Part shown: piece after piece, positions 7,386-15,223 of the stretch
How positions within the stretch are numbered: the stretch's first letter is position 1
How the letters are laid out: each line of letters begins with the position of its first letter
Origin: a virus
Reading direction: 5' to 3' (one strand)
Length of the DNA: 25,375 nucleotides
IMG/VR virus record: IMGVR_UViG_3300035698_013214
Coordinates: 1-25,375 of that record
The notes under the pieces: model-generated
The model's input: the letters and a program-made list of their open reading frames with translations, nothing else
The model's database searches: none
Told to the model about the DNA's origin: nothing
Translations under genes and position numbers: made by a program

Positions 7386-9050
7386 ATGTCAAGCTCATCA
7401 TCTAGTTCAGTTGAAACCAAAAGCTCCAGTAGCTTCAGTTCTTCTAGTAGTAGCCTTAGCTCTTCCAGGAGTTCTAGTAGTTCTATAAAGGCACAAAGCT
7501 CTAGTAGTTCATCCAGTTCTGGTGATAGTTCGTCTAGTTCAAGTCGACACAGTTCTAGTAGTCAAAGCAGCAGTAGCAGTTCCTTGATAAGTTATACTAG
7601 TTCTAGTAGTAGTAGTTCTTCAAGCACTAGCAGTGTGAAACAGAATCCATCCAGTAGCAGTTCCAGCAGTAGTTCTGTCGAAACTAAGAGTTCTAGCTCT
7701 TCCAATAGTAGCAGTTCTAGTTCAGTAGTGACTAAAAGTTCTAGCAGTTCTAGTTTATCGTCTAGTTCAGTGGCCACAAAAAGTTCCAGTTCTTCAATTG
7801 AAACCAAAAGTTCCAGTTCTTCAATTGAAACCAAAAGTTCCAGTTCCAGTTCAGTGGAAACTAAGAGTTCTTCTAGTTCCAGTTCATCATCCAGCTCTAG
7901 CAACAGCAGTTCAAGTTCATCGTCTAGTTCTAGTAATAGTAGTTCCAGTTCAGTGGCTACTAAAAGTTCTAGTTCCTCAGTAGCTACAAAGAGTTCCAGT
8001 TCCAGCTCTATTGAAACTAAAAGTTCAAGCTCTAGTTCTAGTTCTGAGATATCTTCTGCATTCAAGCTTATATATCCACGATATGTTGCCCTTACACAGG
8101 ATGAAAAAGTGGGTGGTTCAGTTTCGCCTTACGATGTTGAAATACCGTTGACATCTCAAGGTGATGTATTTTATCCGGGATTGATACCGGATACAGCAGT
8201 GGGATATTATCAATATCAAAAAGTATTTATAGAGGTGTCAGATAGTGCAGTTACTAATGTAAAAGTGTACGGGTATAACAGCAAAGCCAATGACGTTGTC
8301 CATTTTGCGATAGAAAAGAATTGGGACGGTTTAACAGTGGACGGAACAGAGGTTGTTAAAAACTTTGAAATAGAACCTAAAACTTATGGATCGTATGAAT
8401 GGCAAGATTTAGATAGCGCTCACGCTATATCATATGGGTCTATATTGGCAGGTGAACGATTAGGGGTGTGGTTAAGAATGGGAGTTACCAACACAGATAC
8501 CTACGATGCAGACGATGCCTTTGTCCTGGGGGTGAAATGGGATCAGGGTGGCACGAGCTATGAGCTTACAAAAGAAATAGAGCACACAAGAGTTTTACAG
8601 GACTGTACAATAGCCAAATTAGAAACAGTGAGTAGGGCGGAAAGAATAGTAGGTGTTTATATAGATGACCCAGTAACATCAACATTTTATGCAGATGAAG
8701 AAGATCAGTGGAAAGCTGTTTATATAAATGGAGAATTCTATGATGAGTTTAGTGGACTTTACACAGAAATACAAGTACCATCATTGAATCATCATTATGA
8801 TTTAGAAGTTTATTATTTACCGTTCTATGGATATAGATATAGTGACATTTTCCAAATGCCAGGAAATAGGGCAAGGTTACAATTTAAGGTGAAAAATCCA
8901 GAAGTGTATGATATGGAAAAGATACAAATTTTTACAGATAATAAAACTGGCACATATCAAACAAGACCAATGTGTGTGATAAATGCAAAAACAGCAGACG
9001 GTGGTGGAATGTTAGTACATCGTGTAATAGTAGAAACAGAAGGACTATAA
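7386..9050 (+). CDS. Tail protein with ~220-residue poly-serine N terminus
   Basis: 554-aa protein. Residues 1-220 are roughly three quarters Ser, broken at intervals by VETK, VATK, IETK and similar four-residue spacers. Residues 221-554 are a normal, acidic, aromatic-rich beta domain with no recognised family. The Ser tract uses all kinds of Ser codons (AGT, AGC, TCT, TCC, TCA) mixed together, so it is kept at protein level and is not a simple DNA repeat expansion, although one 27-bp unit is tandemly duplicated at 7779-7832. The start lies 1 nt after the previous stop (TAATATG) with no Shine-Dalgarno sequence, suggesting coupling. Its place among tail-tip genes suggests an exposed tail or baseplate protein with a flexible Ser-rich arm; glycosylation or surface adhesion are possible roles but unproven. 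Confidence 0.8.
   Translation: MSSSSSSSVETKSSSSFSSSSSSLSSSRSSSSSIKAQSSSSSSSSGDSSSSSSRHSSSSQSSSSSSLISYTSSSSSSSSSTSSVKQNPSSSSSSSSSVETKSSSSSNSSSSSSVVTKSSSSSSLSSSSVATKSSSSSIETKSSSSSIETKSSSSSSVETKSSSSSSSSSSSSNSSSSSSSSSSNSSSSSVATKSSSSSVATKSSSSSSIETKSSSSSSSSEISSAFKLIYPRYVALTQDEKVGGSVSPYDVEIPLTSQGDVFYPGLIPDTAVGYYQYQKVFIEVSDSAVTNVKVYGYNSKANDVVHFAIEKNWDGLTVDGTEVVKNFEIEPKTYGSYEWQDLDSAHAISYGSILAGERLGVWLRMGVTNTDTYDADDAFVLGVKWDQGGTSYELTKEIEHTRVLQDCTIAKLETVSRAERIVGVYIDDPVTSTFYADEEDQWKAVYINGEFYDEFSGLYTEIQVPSLNHHYDLEVYYLPFYGYRYSDIFQMPGNRARLQFKVKNPEVYDMEKIQIFTDNKTGTYQTRPMCVINAKTADGGGMLVHRVIVETEGL
7779..7832 (+). repeat. 27-bp tandem duplication in the poly-Ser coding region
   Basis: Two perfect adjacent copies of a 27-bp unit (7779-7805 and 7806-7832) encode the nine-residue unit KSSSSSIET. 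This is the one place in the Ser tract where an exact DNA-level tandem copy is obvious; elsewhere the codons have drifted. Confidence 0.85.
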
Positions 9051-9061
9051 GGAGAAGTAAA

Positions 9062-9262
9062 GTGAGTGTATTGCAAGCAGAAATTTATACAAATAAAATT
9101 GGAGAATGGAGATTCAGAGTTAGAGATGCTGATGGTAAAGCGCTGTGTGCGTCTAGCACAAGTTATGTAAGAAGAAGAGCTTGTATACGTGCATTGAAAA
9201 GTGTTGCGCGTTCTTCAGAGAAAATTGATATTGTGGATCTGAATCGGGCCGATACTGAATAG
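9062..9262 (+). CDS. DUF1508 / YegP-like small protein
   Basis: 66-aa protein starting at GTG 9062. That start is chosen because AAGGAG (9049-9054) lies 7 nt upstream; the longer open frame from 8972 would overlap the previous gene by 79 nt. The pattern EIYTNKIGEWRFRVRDADGK followed by a Ser-rich turn, a Tyr, a basic stretch and an ALKSVAR helix matches the single-copy DUF1508 (YegP/UPF0339) unit, in which a short beta sheet is followed by a helix. The family is widespread in bacteria and poorly understood; its role in a phage tail region is unknown. The gene ends 4 nt before the convergent minus-strand gene. Confidence 0.75.
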   Translation: MSVLQAEIYTNKIGEWRFRVRDADGKALCASSTSYVRRRACIRALKSVARSSEKIDIVDLNRADTE

Positions 9263-9266
9263 GTAG

Positions 9267-10388
9267 TTATTTATTCGCACTTTTGTAACTTGGAGTGGGG
9301 CAGTCAACTTCATAAACGGGTTGTACTTGCCCCTTATGATTCCATTTTGTGATGACTTGTTGAGTTGGCCGTAAAGCCTTGTCTTCATAAGCCATGTTGG
9401 TAAACTCTGGACAAAATGACTTGTCCTTTTCAACAACTTCCGTAATGATAGAATTAATATCAGAAGCAGATTTATCTGTAAAGAAACCTGTGTATCTAGA
9501 AGTGTATGTCGGAAAGATGCGTGTAGGGGAAAGGTACCAAGGGAGCCATTGTCCATAAAGATCGTAATGTAAAGCATCACAGTCCACACCAACAGATTCA
9601 ATGGAGAATGTACGTTTTTGTGGGTTTGAACAAAGAATCTCACCATCAACTGGGTGATTAATCGTGCAGTCTTTTGGTCTGCATCCTTCGCAATTGCCAC
9701 ATAAAACATTGTAACCTATTTTGTGATTGGTTCTTATATCTTTAGTTATCCTAGAAAGGTAATTGTCTGTTAATCTGTCTGGATACATAAGAAACATTAA
9801 TGTAGCACTTGTGTAAGAATAACGGCGATCTTTCCAAACGTTTTTGAATACCCACTTATAATCCATAGAAAGAACTAAAAGATAAAAATTTTTGTTTGAA
9901 GGTTTTAGTTGTGTAAAATGTGGGCTGTAGGTGGGACAACCTCCACCGGATCCTTTACAATTACCGCAAGAAAAGAATCTTTGGTAATCGGACATCAGTG
10001 GGATATCCGTTCTATTAAAGTAGAAACATTCAAGGTAAAGTGAAAGAGTGCTACCACTAGCAGTTTGATAAGGTATGTGACGAGAAAAAACTTTATTTGG
10101 ATGGGAAGATGGAATTGGAAAATTTATTTCACTGGAAACTGGGACATCTAAAACAGGTGGGCGTTCGAGAGGTTCATCGGGCGTAGGGTGTGAAAAACAA
10201 TATAAATGCCTTATTAAATAACCTTTATCAGTTTGTTTTGGAACATCTTCAAAGTAGTTATGGTAAAGCTTTAATAGGGTGGCTTCATTCAGATATTTAA
10301 GCTCTTCTAAGTCGTGAATATTAATTGAGTTCACCTTAGAATGTGTTTTTGGAACGATAATTGTTTTGAAGTCTGTGTGATGGTACAT
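9267..10388 (-). CDS. DUF2284-like predicted metal-binding protein, minus strand
   Basis: 373-aa protein, the only clear minus-strand gene in the window, interrupting the tail module. Its start has AAAGGTGA (complement of 10392-10399) and a TATAAT just upstream. The first ~135 residues are unrecognised. Then come two Cys clusters. The first, CGNCKGSGGGCPTYSPHF, is followed by a mixed alpha/beta segment. The second, LCGNCEGCRPKDC, leads to a segment with the order C..P.KR..S.E..GVD. This arrangement resembles DUF2284 proteins, where C...C..CPPY.P is followed by C..C.....C..P.KA..SMEA.GIDV, presumed to bind a metal or Fe-S cluster. The last ~90 residues are unrecognised. The family match is by eye and from memory. 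Isolation on the opposite strand with its own signals is typical of a phage moron gene. Confidence 0.75.
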   Translation of the reverse strand: MYHHTDFKTIIVPKTHSKVNSINIHDLEELKYLNEATLLKLYHNYFEDVPKQTDKGYLIRHLYCFSHPTPDEPLERPPVLDVPVSSEINFPIPSSHPNKVFSRHIPYQTASGSTLSLYLECFYFNRTDIPLMSDYQRFFSCGNCKGSGGGCPTYSPHFTQLKPSNKNFYLLVLSMDYKWVFKNVWKDRRYSYTSATLMFLMYPDRLTDNYLSRITKDIRTNHKIGYNVLCGNCEGCRPKDCTINHPVDGEILCSNPQKRTFSIESVGVDCDALHYDLYGQWLPWYLSPTRIFPTYTSRYTGFFTDKSASDINSIITEVVEKDKSFCPEFTNMAYEDKALRPTQQVITKWNHKGQVQPVYEVDCPTPSYKSANK

Positions 10389-10407
10389 GTTTCACCTTTG
10401 TTAGTGT

Positions 10408-10435
10408 ATTATAAGTAATGTAAAACAAAACAAGA
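10408..10435 (-). promoter_or_regulatory. Putative promoter of the minus-strand gene
   Basis: On the minus strand a perfect TATAAT (complement of 10408-10413) lies about 20 nt before ATG 10388, with the ribosome binding site between them. The -35 region is T-rich but has no good TTGACA match at 16-18 nt. The implied leader is only about 12-13 nt. The 10389-10447 gap separates divergent genes and may also drive the + strand gene at 10448, but I see no convincing forward promoter. Confidence 0.4.
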
Positions 10436-10447
10436 TAGAGGTTCACA

Positions 10448-11014
10448 ATGAGTAATTACGGATTCTTTGCAACTAATATTGGTGTTCCTGCCACAGGGCT
10501 TACTCCAACATGGAGTACTTTGAAGAAAATCAGTGACAATAGTGATGTAGCACAACCGGTGATCTCTGAGGTTGGAGGCGGTTGGTATAAATATTCACAC
10601 ACTGTCGATTATAATGAACATCATGTAGGTGTGATAGATGCAGGGAGTTCTTTGATAAACGCTGAAAGATATGTACCTGTGGACATGGTATATTATGATT
10701 TTGAAGGAAGAGATAAATACGTGCATTTGACACCTGTTTATAGCGAAGATGCAGATGCCATTACATTCTTAGTGTTTATGTTGGAAGACGGACAAATAAA
10801 AACTACAAATTTGACATCCGTCGCCGTATCAGTTTACAACGAGGGCCATGTGCTACAGTTCACATTGAACGGTGTCGCATTCACAAATGGTGTCGCAGTA
10901 TTAACAAAAAACTCACCATCTCTAGATGCTGGTGAATCATATTATGCAACAGTCGCGTTCACTACAAGTCAAGGTACGGTGACTGGTGCAGCAACTTATA
11001 ATATCCTTCAATAA
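10448..11014 (+). CDS. Putative tail/baseplate accessory protein, beta-rich
   Basis: 188-aa protein with a GAGG-like ribosome binding site a few bases before ATG 10448. The first half has a pattern often seen in phage tail-associated proteins: ATGLTPTWSTL, then a Pro, then EVGGGWYKYSH and a GVIDAG turn. The second half looks like a small Ig-like beta sandwich (AVSVYNEG...ESYYATVAF). It is rich in Tyr, Val and Thr with little charge, typical of virion proteins. The next gene starts on its stop codon (TAATG), so the four genes from here to 15223 form a coupled set. The function is inferred only from composition and position. Confidence 0.55.
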   Translation: MSNYGFFATNIGVPATGLTPTWSTLKKISDNSDVAQPVISEVGGGWYKYSHTVDYNEHHVGVIDAGSSLINAERYVPVDMVYYDFEGRDKYVHLTPVYSEDADAITFLVFMLEDGQIKTTNLTSVAVSVYNEGHVLQFTLNGVAFTNGVAVLTKNSPSLDAGESYYATVAFTTSQGTVTGAATYNILQ

Positions 11015-11949
11015 TGTACACATTACGTTCCAATCAAAGTAGATTTGCTTTTGTCCCTCGCGACCAACACGGAAGGGTCTATAGGGATAAAATTGTTGTC
11101 ATACCGTCAGCACTACACGCTAATATAGTTATGAAGACGACGGTGTTTAATCCTTATTGGGCGTTCACCGTAATCTCTGTCCCATTTGACACAGGGACGT
11201 ATAAGTTTAAAATAAGAACTTACGATCAACTGAATAACGAAAGTCATGGAGTAGAAGACAGGGTTGATATTATAAACAACGTGTTACCGCCAGTAGATCC
11301 AGTATTGGCCGCTACAGGGAGCAGCGTAGTTCTTTCGTGGGAAGTGTCATCGGACGGCGCACCTACATGGTATAGAATATATAGCAACAATGGTTCAGGG
11401 GAAATTGATAGATCAGTACCCTACGATACAATATCAGGCGCCTTACTAACAATTAGTTATAGTGGCTTGGCAGACGGAGATTGGCTTTTCGCCATTGAAG
11501 CATATGATGGTACGGAAGAAAGTATAGATTATTTCATTATAGGCGCAACACTGCCAACGTCGAACACTATTCCTGAAAATCCAACTTATGATAATGAAAG
11601 TTTTCAGTCTGCACCTGTAGTGGGAGAAAATGCAACAGTAGGTAAGTTGAAAATAATGTTCTTTTGGCTGTTTGGAAGTAACGCTAGCTATTTTAGATTG
11701 TATCACGATAGTGGTACAGGCACGGTTGATTATACAAGCTGTTATAGATTCGCACGACAAGCGGGTTTTGTGCAACAATACACCACACCCCAAATTTATA
11801 CAGCAAAGACACAGCAGACTTTTAAGTTTGTTGTAAGAGCTGAGTCACCTGATGGAGTAGTCGAAACAAATACAAATGAATATTCCGCTATCCTAGACGG
11901 AGTTCAACCATTGGAGGTTGAAAATTTAGATATAAGGTCACAATACTAA
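11014..11949 (+). CDS. Putative tail protein with fibronectin III/Ig-like domains
   Basis: 311-aa, beta-rich protein starting within the TAATG overlap. After a ~90-residue N-terminal domain, residues about 92-175 show an FnIII-like pattern (PPVDPVLAATG, VVLSWEVS, YRIYSNN, FAIEAYDG). Residues about 190-300 repeat this pattern in weaker form (FFWLFGSNASYFRLYHDSG, FKFVVRAES). Such domains are common in tail-tip and fibre proteins, where they are thought to aid surface binding. Four-base coupling to both neighbours suggests they are made in similar amounts. Confidence 0.6.
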   Translation: MYTLRSNQSRFAFVPRDQHGRVYRDKIVVIPSALHANIVMKTTVFNPYWAFTVISVPFDTGTYKFKIRTYDQLNNESHGVEDRVDIINNVLPPVDPVLAATGSSVVLSWEVSSDGAPTWYRIYSNNGSGEIDRSVPYDTISGALLTISYSGLADGDWLFAIEAYDGTEESIDYFIIGATLPTSNTIPENPTYDNESFQSAPVVGENATVGKLKIMFFWLFGSNASYFRLYHDSGTGTVDYTSCYRFARQAGFVQQYTTPQIYTAKTQQTFKFVVRAESPDGVVETNTNEYSAILDGVQPLEVENLDIRSQY

Positions 11950-14408
11950 TGTCCATAACTTTAGAATTCAAGGATATGATGACAGATAAGAAGTTACTTC
12001 TTATGCCAGATTATTCACCATGGGGCAGTAGTTCATTTACAAGCACTGATCTTTTTATGTCTAAAGTAGTGAGCTGTGGAGTGTCGTTGGGGAGTACAAT
12101 TGACACAGCAAAAATAGAAATGCTGGATAAAAAGTTTGGGGATCATGCAAATTATTATCAACCTATAAAAATAGTGTACTTGAAAACATTGTCATCTGGA
12201 GGTAGTTCCATTTCTACAGTGTGGCGAGGATTTGTGGTCGGTGAAACAGGACAGTTAAACACAAGCAACGATACACTTACAGTGACTGCATATGATTATA
12301 AATGGTTTTTGAGTAAAATAACTAAAGTGCGTGGGAGATGGTACTCTAATGATTCTGCCGTGCCAACAACATATGGTTCACCTTTCACACAGGGCGATGC
12401 GAAGTTTGCTTATGAAAAATTCAGAGGCGCAATAGGGGACGATGCAGGATATTTACAGAATCAACCATGCGTGTTTAATAAAGGTGGTGTCCCAGATTGT
12501 AAGGTGGAAACAAATGTTGCAAAACACTGTGTTTTTTATCACGGTAAAATAGTTAGAGATGAGAAGCTTGGGCCAGATGAAACATATTGGCAAGGGGAAG
12601 ATTGGAAAGGTCAGTACTGGACATATGCTCAAATCTTAAGACACTTGGATTACTATTGGATTAGTCCTTACTTTAATTCATTTGTGCAGTTTAAAATAGA
12701 TAATCAAAGTTTTACAGAAATAAATAAATTAGACAATAAGAACCTCATACCGCATAATTTTTCAATCGAAGGCATAAACCCACTACAAGCCATAGACGCT
12801 GTGGTGAAGGCCATGCCTGGAAGATGGGTGTGGTGGATTGATTATAGTTCTAATATGATTTTGATTAAGATAAGAAACATAAGAAAAAATCTTTTTCCCG
12901 CTAAAAGTATTATAGTCGGGGACGACACGAAACTACCTGAAATGGATCCTTTGACAAATGTAAGTAATGTAACAATGACAAGGGACACTGCCGATGTCGT
13001 AAAATATGCGATAGCTAAAGGCGGCGCAGTGAAAATGATTACAACATTGAAATTTATGCCACTCTGGCCTAGATACTACGATAGCAGTCCCGGAAAATAT
13101 ATGGATTTTAAGAATGAAGCTGATTATAAAAAATGGAAAGAATACGATAAGAAGGTTAGGAAAGGCGATGAGGATACAAAGAGATTTTTTAGTCAAGATC
13201 AGCTTGAAAGATATCCGTTGATTTACAAAAGGTACGGATTGGCAAAAGAGGGGGAGAATATAGCTGATTCCATGATAGACAGTCAGTCAACAGAATCAGT
13301 GTTATATCCAGATACTGTAGATTTGACTGGTGTTGTGGGCGTAGAATATGCAGCGTTCACAAAAGACATAAAAGAAATGTTCTTCAAAAATACAAAAATA
13401 ATAAGAAGAATTGATCCACCTCAATTTGATAAATATGGAGACAAGGTGCAAGTTTTTCTTAGGGATGATTTAATAGATTACGATAATGCTATTTTTACAA
13501 AGGCAAAAAGGGTGGATCTTAACACACCTACAACACCTCCTTCCGCTTATAACGATAATTGGCTGTATCCAGAAGCGGATGACATATCTTTTGAATTTGA
13601 TGAAAATAGTGGGATAATGGTTTTTGAAAAAGCACAGTGTATGCGCAGGGTAAAATTTGAAGGTTCAAATGTCAAAAATTCAGTTGAGGTATATCCTCCT
13701 TATGCGAGAATGCAATCAAGACGTGTTTATGCGACGTGTACTTTAGTTTCAGACGTTGCGGCAATAATGGGAAGAAAAAGGCAGAACTCCTTTATAGATA
13801 TTTATTACGGTAGCCAGTTCCCTGGATATGTTGACACAAAAGGGGTAGACATAACATTCCATCACAATGCATGGTATCCGATCAACTATAACAGGAAGAC
13901 AGCCACAATTGAAACAGACAATACCACAGAGGCAGATGGTGAAGAAATAGGGACACTGTTGAGGAAGTGTGATAGTTTCGCAAATTATAAACAGTATGTG
14001 GGAAATGGTGCTTACGAATTGATGAGAGCGCTTATAAGTTATTTATCCATAAATAGTGATTACACAGAACAAGGGAATGTGGATCTTGGCTTTCTTTCGG
14101 TACATTATAGACTCGGCGACAGAATAAAGAAAATACAGAATAGTACAACAGACAACAACGGTTCTGGATATAGTAATATGAGAGTGTTTGTGACAAGCGT
14201 AAGACATACAGCAGTGGGAGATGGTTTAAATTATTCAACTGCGTTGTCATTAACAAATAAAGTAGATAAAAATGTGAGTGGCGTAGATGCAGTATATAGG
14301 CCAAAAGAAAGACGGAAAAACGTTTTACAACTTATGGGGCCTCAGAACCTTTCAGATACACCTGATCCTGGATTACCTAACTGGGCAGAAATACAAAATT
14401 TATTATGA
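11949..14408 (+). CDS. Putative baseplate hub / tail-associated protein
   Basis: 819-aa protein starting in another TAATG overlap. The N-terminal ~130 residues resemble hub proteins of the gp27/gpD type: a first beta domain, then VWRGFVVGETGQL and LTVTAYDYKWFLSK, the usual 'modification of the local frame, then barrel' pattern. A segment around residues 174-198 has three Cys and two His (C174, C184, C194, H193, H198) and could hold a metal ion. A domain with TEINK...NPLQAIDAVV follows (around residues 258-285) and is also hub-like. The C-terminal end is Pro-rich and precedes an ATGA overlap with the next gene. Size and place fit the large hub protein at the tail tip; no lysozyme or peptidase motif was seen. 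Confidence 0.6.
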   Translation: MSITLEFKDMMTDKKLLLMPDYSPWGSSSFTSTDLFMSKVVSCGVSLGSTIDTAKIEMLDKKFGDHANYYQPIKIVYLKTLSSGGSSISTVWRGFVVGETGQLNTSNDTLTVTAYDYKWFLSKITKVRGRWYSNDSAVPTTYGSPFTQGDAKFAYEKFRGAIGDDAGYLQNQPCVFNKGGVPDCKVETNVAKHCVFYHGKIVRDEKLGPDETYWQGEDWKGQYWTYAQILRHLDYYWISPYFNSFVQFKIDNQSFTEINKLDNKNLIPHNFSIEGINPLQAIDAVVKAMPGRWVWWIDYSSNMILIKIRNIRKNLFPAKSIIVGDDTKLPEMDPLTNVSNVTMTRDTADVVKYAIAKGGAVKMITTLKFMPLWPRYYDSSPGKYMDFKNEADYKKWKEYDKKVRKGDEDTKRFFSQDQLERYPLIYKRYGLAKEGENIADSMIDSQSTESVLYPDTVDLTGVVGVEYAAFTKDIKEMFFKNTKIIRRIDPPQFDKYGDKVQVFLRDDLIDYDNAIFTKAKRVDLNTPTTPPSAYNDNWLYPEADDISFEFDENSGIMVFEKAQCMRRVKFEGSNVKNSVEVYPPYARMQSRRVYATCTLVSDVAAIMGRKRQNSFIDIYYGSQFPGYVDTKGVDITFHHNAWYPINYNRKTATIETDNTTEADGEEIGTLLRKCDSFANYKQYVGNGAYELMRALISYLSINSDYTEQGNVDLGFLSVHYRLGDRIKKIQNSTTDNNGSGYSNMRVFVTSVRHTAVGDGLNYSTALSLTNKVDKNVSGVDAVYRPKERRKNVLQLMGPQNLSDTPDPGLPNWAEIQNLL

Positions 14409-15223
14409 ATAACTTAGAAGAAATTCAAATATTGAAAAGGCGCATCAGCGCTTTAGAAGATCAAACACTTGACAGTGTAAGTGAATCTTTTTCAGCATCT
14501 AAACAGAACCCTAAAAATATTATCAGTATCACGGGGATTGCCAGTGGGACCGTTGGAACAAATAATGTAGTAAAGGTGGAAAATAATGCTTTAACTAATT
14601 ATTATCCTAAATTCACTAAGTTAAGCAACAGTGACAATGAACCTGACGGTAGTGGTACATCCTATAAAGTCGGTGTATGTTTAGATAATGCAGAATATAC
14701 TGAATCTATGGAAGTGCAGGTAGAAGGTGTGGTTTTGTTAAAGATCGAAGCATATACAGTAGCACATGAAGCAGACAGCGATAGAAAAATAGGGGTTGGA
14801 ACGGATTTGGGAGTGGGAAATGTGTATGGAGAAGTTGGTTCGGCAAAGTGGGATGAAGTAACGTTCGCTGCTTTTACGGCACTTGAGAATCCTTCCGTGG
14901 GCGACAATGTGGTGAGGGCTGTATTTATAGGGGGGAGTGGAACAAAGGTTTATCTTGTGAAAATTACAGGTATACACCCTGATTCGTATGTGGTTGGTGA
15001 TAACAAGTTAATTGTTTATAGGGGTGATGTTTATGGTAATGGAAAAACTGTTACAGCAACCACAACAGGCGTGACAGTGTATATATTACAAATAGCGGTT
15101 AATGAGCAAGTTCCTGATGACACTTGGTTGCTGTGCATTGTGAATGAAGAAACATGGGTTGATAAAAATGATAGTTACGTGACGGAAGAAGTGTATGAGG
15201 GAACTGTGCCAATATGGCTATAA
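14405..15223 (+). CDS. Structural tail-tip protein with short N-terminal coiled coil
   Basis: 272-aa protein. Residues 1-20 (EEIQILKRRISALEDQ) form a short heptad-like coiled coil, and the rest is Val/Thr/Gly-rich and beta-like. Such a layout (oligomerising helix then beta domains) is common in trimeric phage tip or fibre proteins. It starts at the ATGA overlap with the hub gene and overlaps the next gene by 10 nt. No family is recognised. Confidence 0.55.
   Translation: MNNLEEIQILKRRISALEDQTLDSVSESFSASKQNPKNIISITGIASGTVGTNNVVKVENNALTNYYPKFTKLSNSDNEPDGSGTSYKVGVCLDNAEYTESMEVQVEGVVLLKIEAYTVAHEADSDRKIGVGTDLGVGNVYGEVGSAKWDEVTFAAFTALENPSVGDNVVRAVFIGGSGTKVYLVKITGIHPDSYVVGDNKLIVYRGDVYGNGKTVTATTTGVTVYILQIAVNEQVPDDTWLLCIVNEETWVDKNDSYVTEEVYEGTVPIWL

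Noticed and set aside
7798-7983. Forward Pro/Val/Lys-rich ORF inside the poly-Ser gene
   Set aside because: Frame-shifted shadow of the Ser tract.
7592-8065. Minus-strand ORF of alternating Glu-Leu
   Set aside because: It is the complement of the Ser-rich coding tract; Ser codons read backwards give Glu/Leu. No ribosome binding site and no continuation.
8972-9061. Longer start for the DUF1508-like gene
   Set aside because: It would overlap the end of the preceding gene by 79 nt; AAGGAG is correctly spaced for GTG 9062 and the family match begins just after it.
9215-9709. Minus-strand 164-aa ORF in another frame
   Set aside because: Overlaps the 373-aa minus-strand gene, which has Cys motifs, a ribosome binding site and a promoter-like element.
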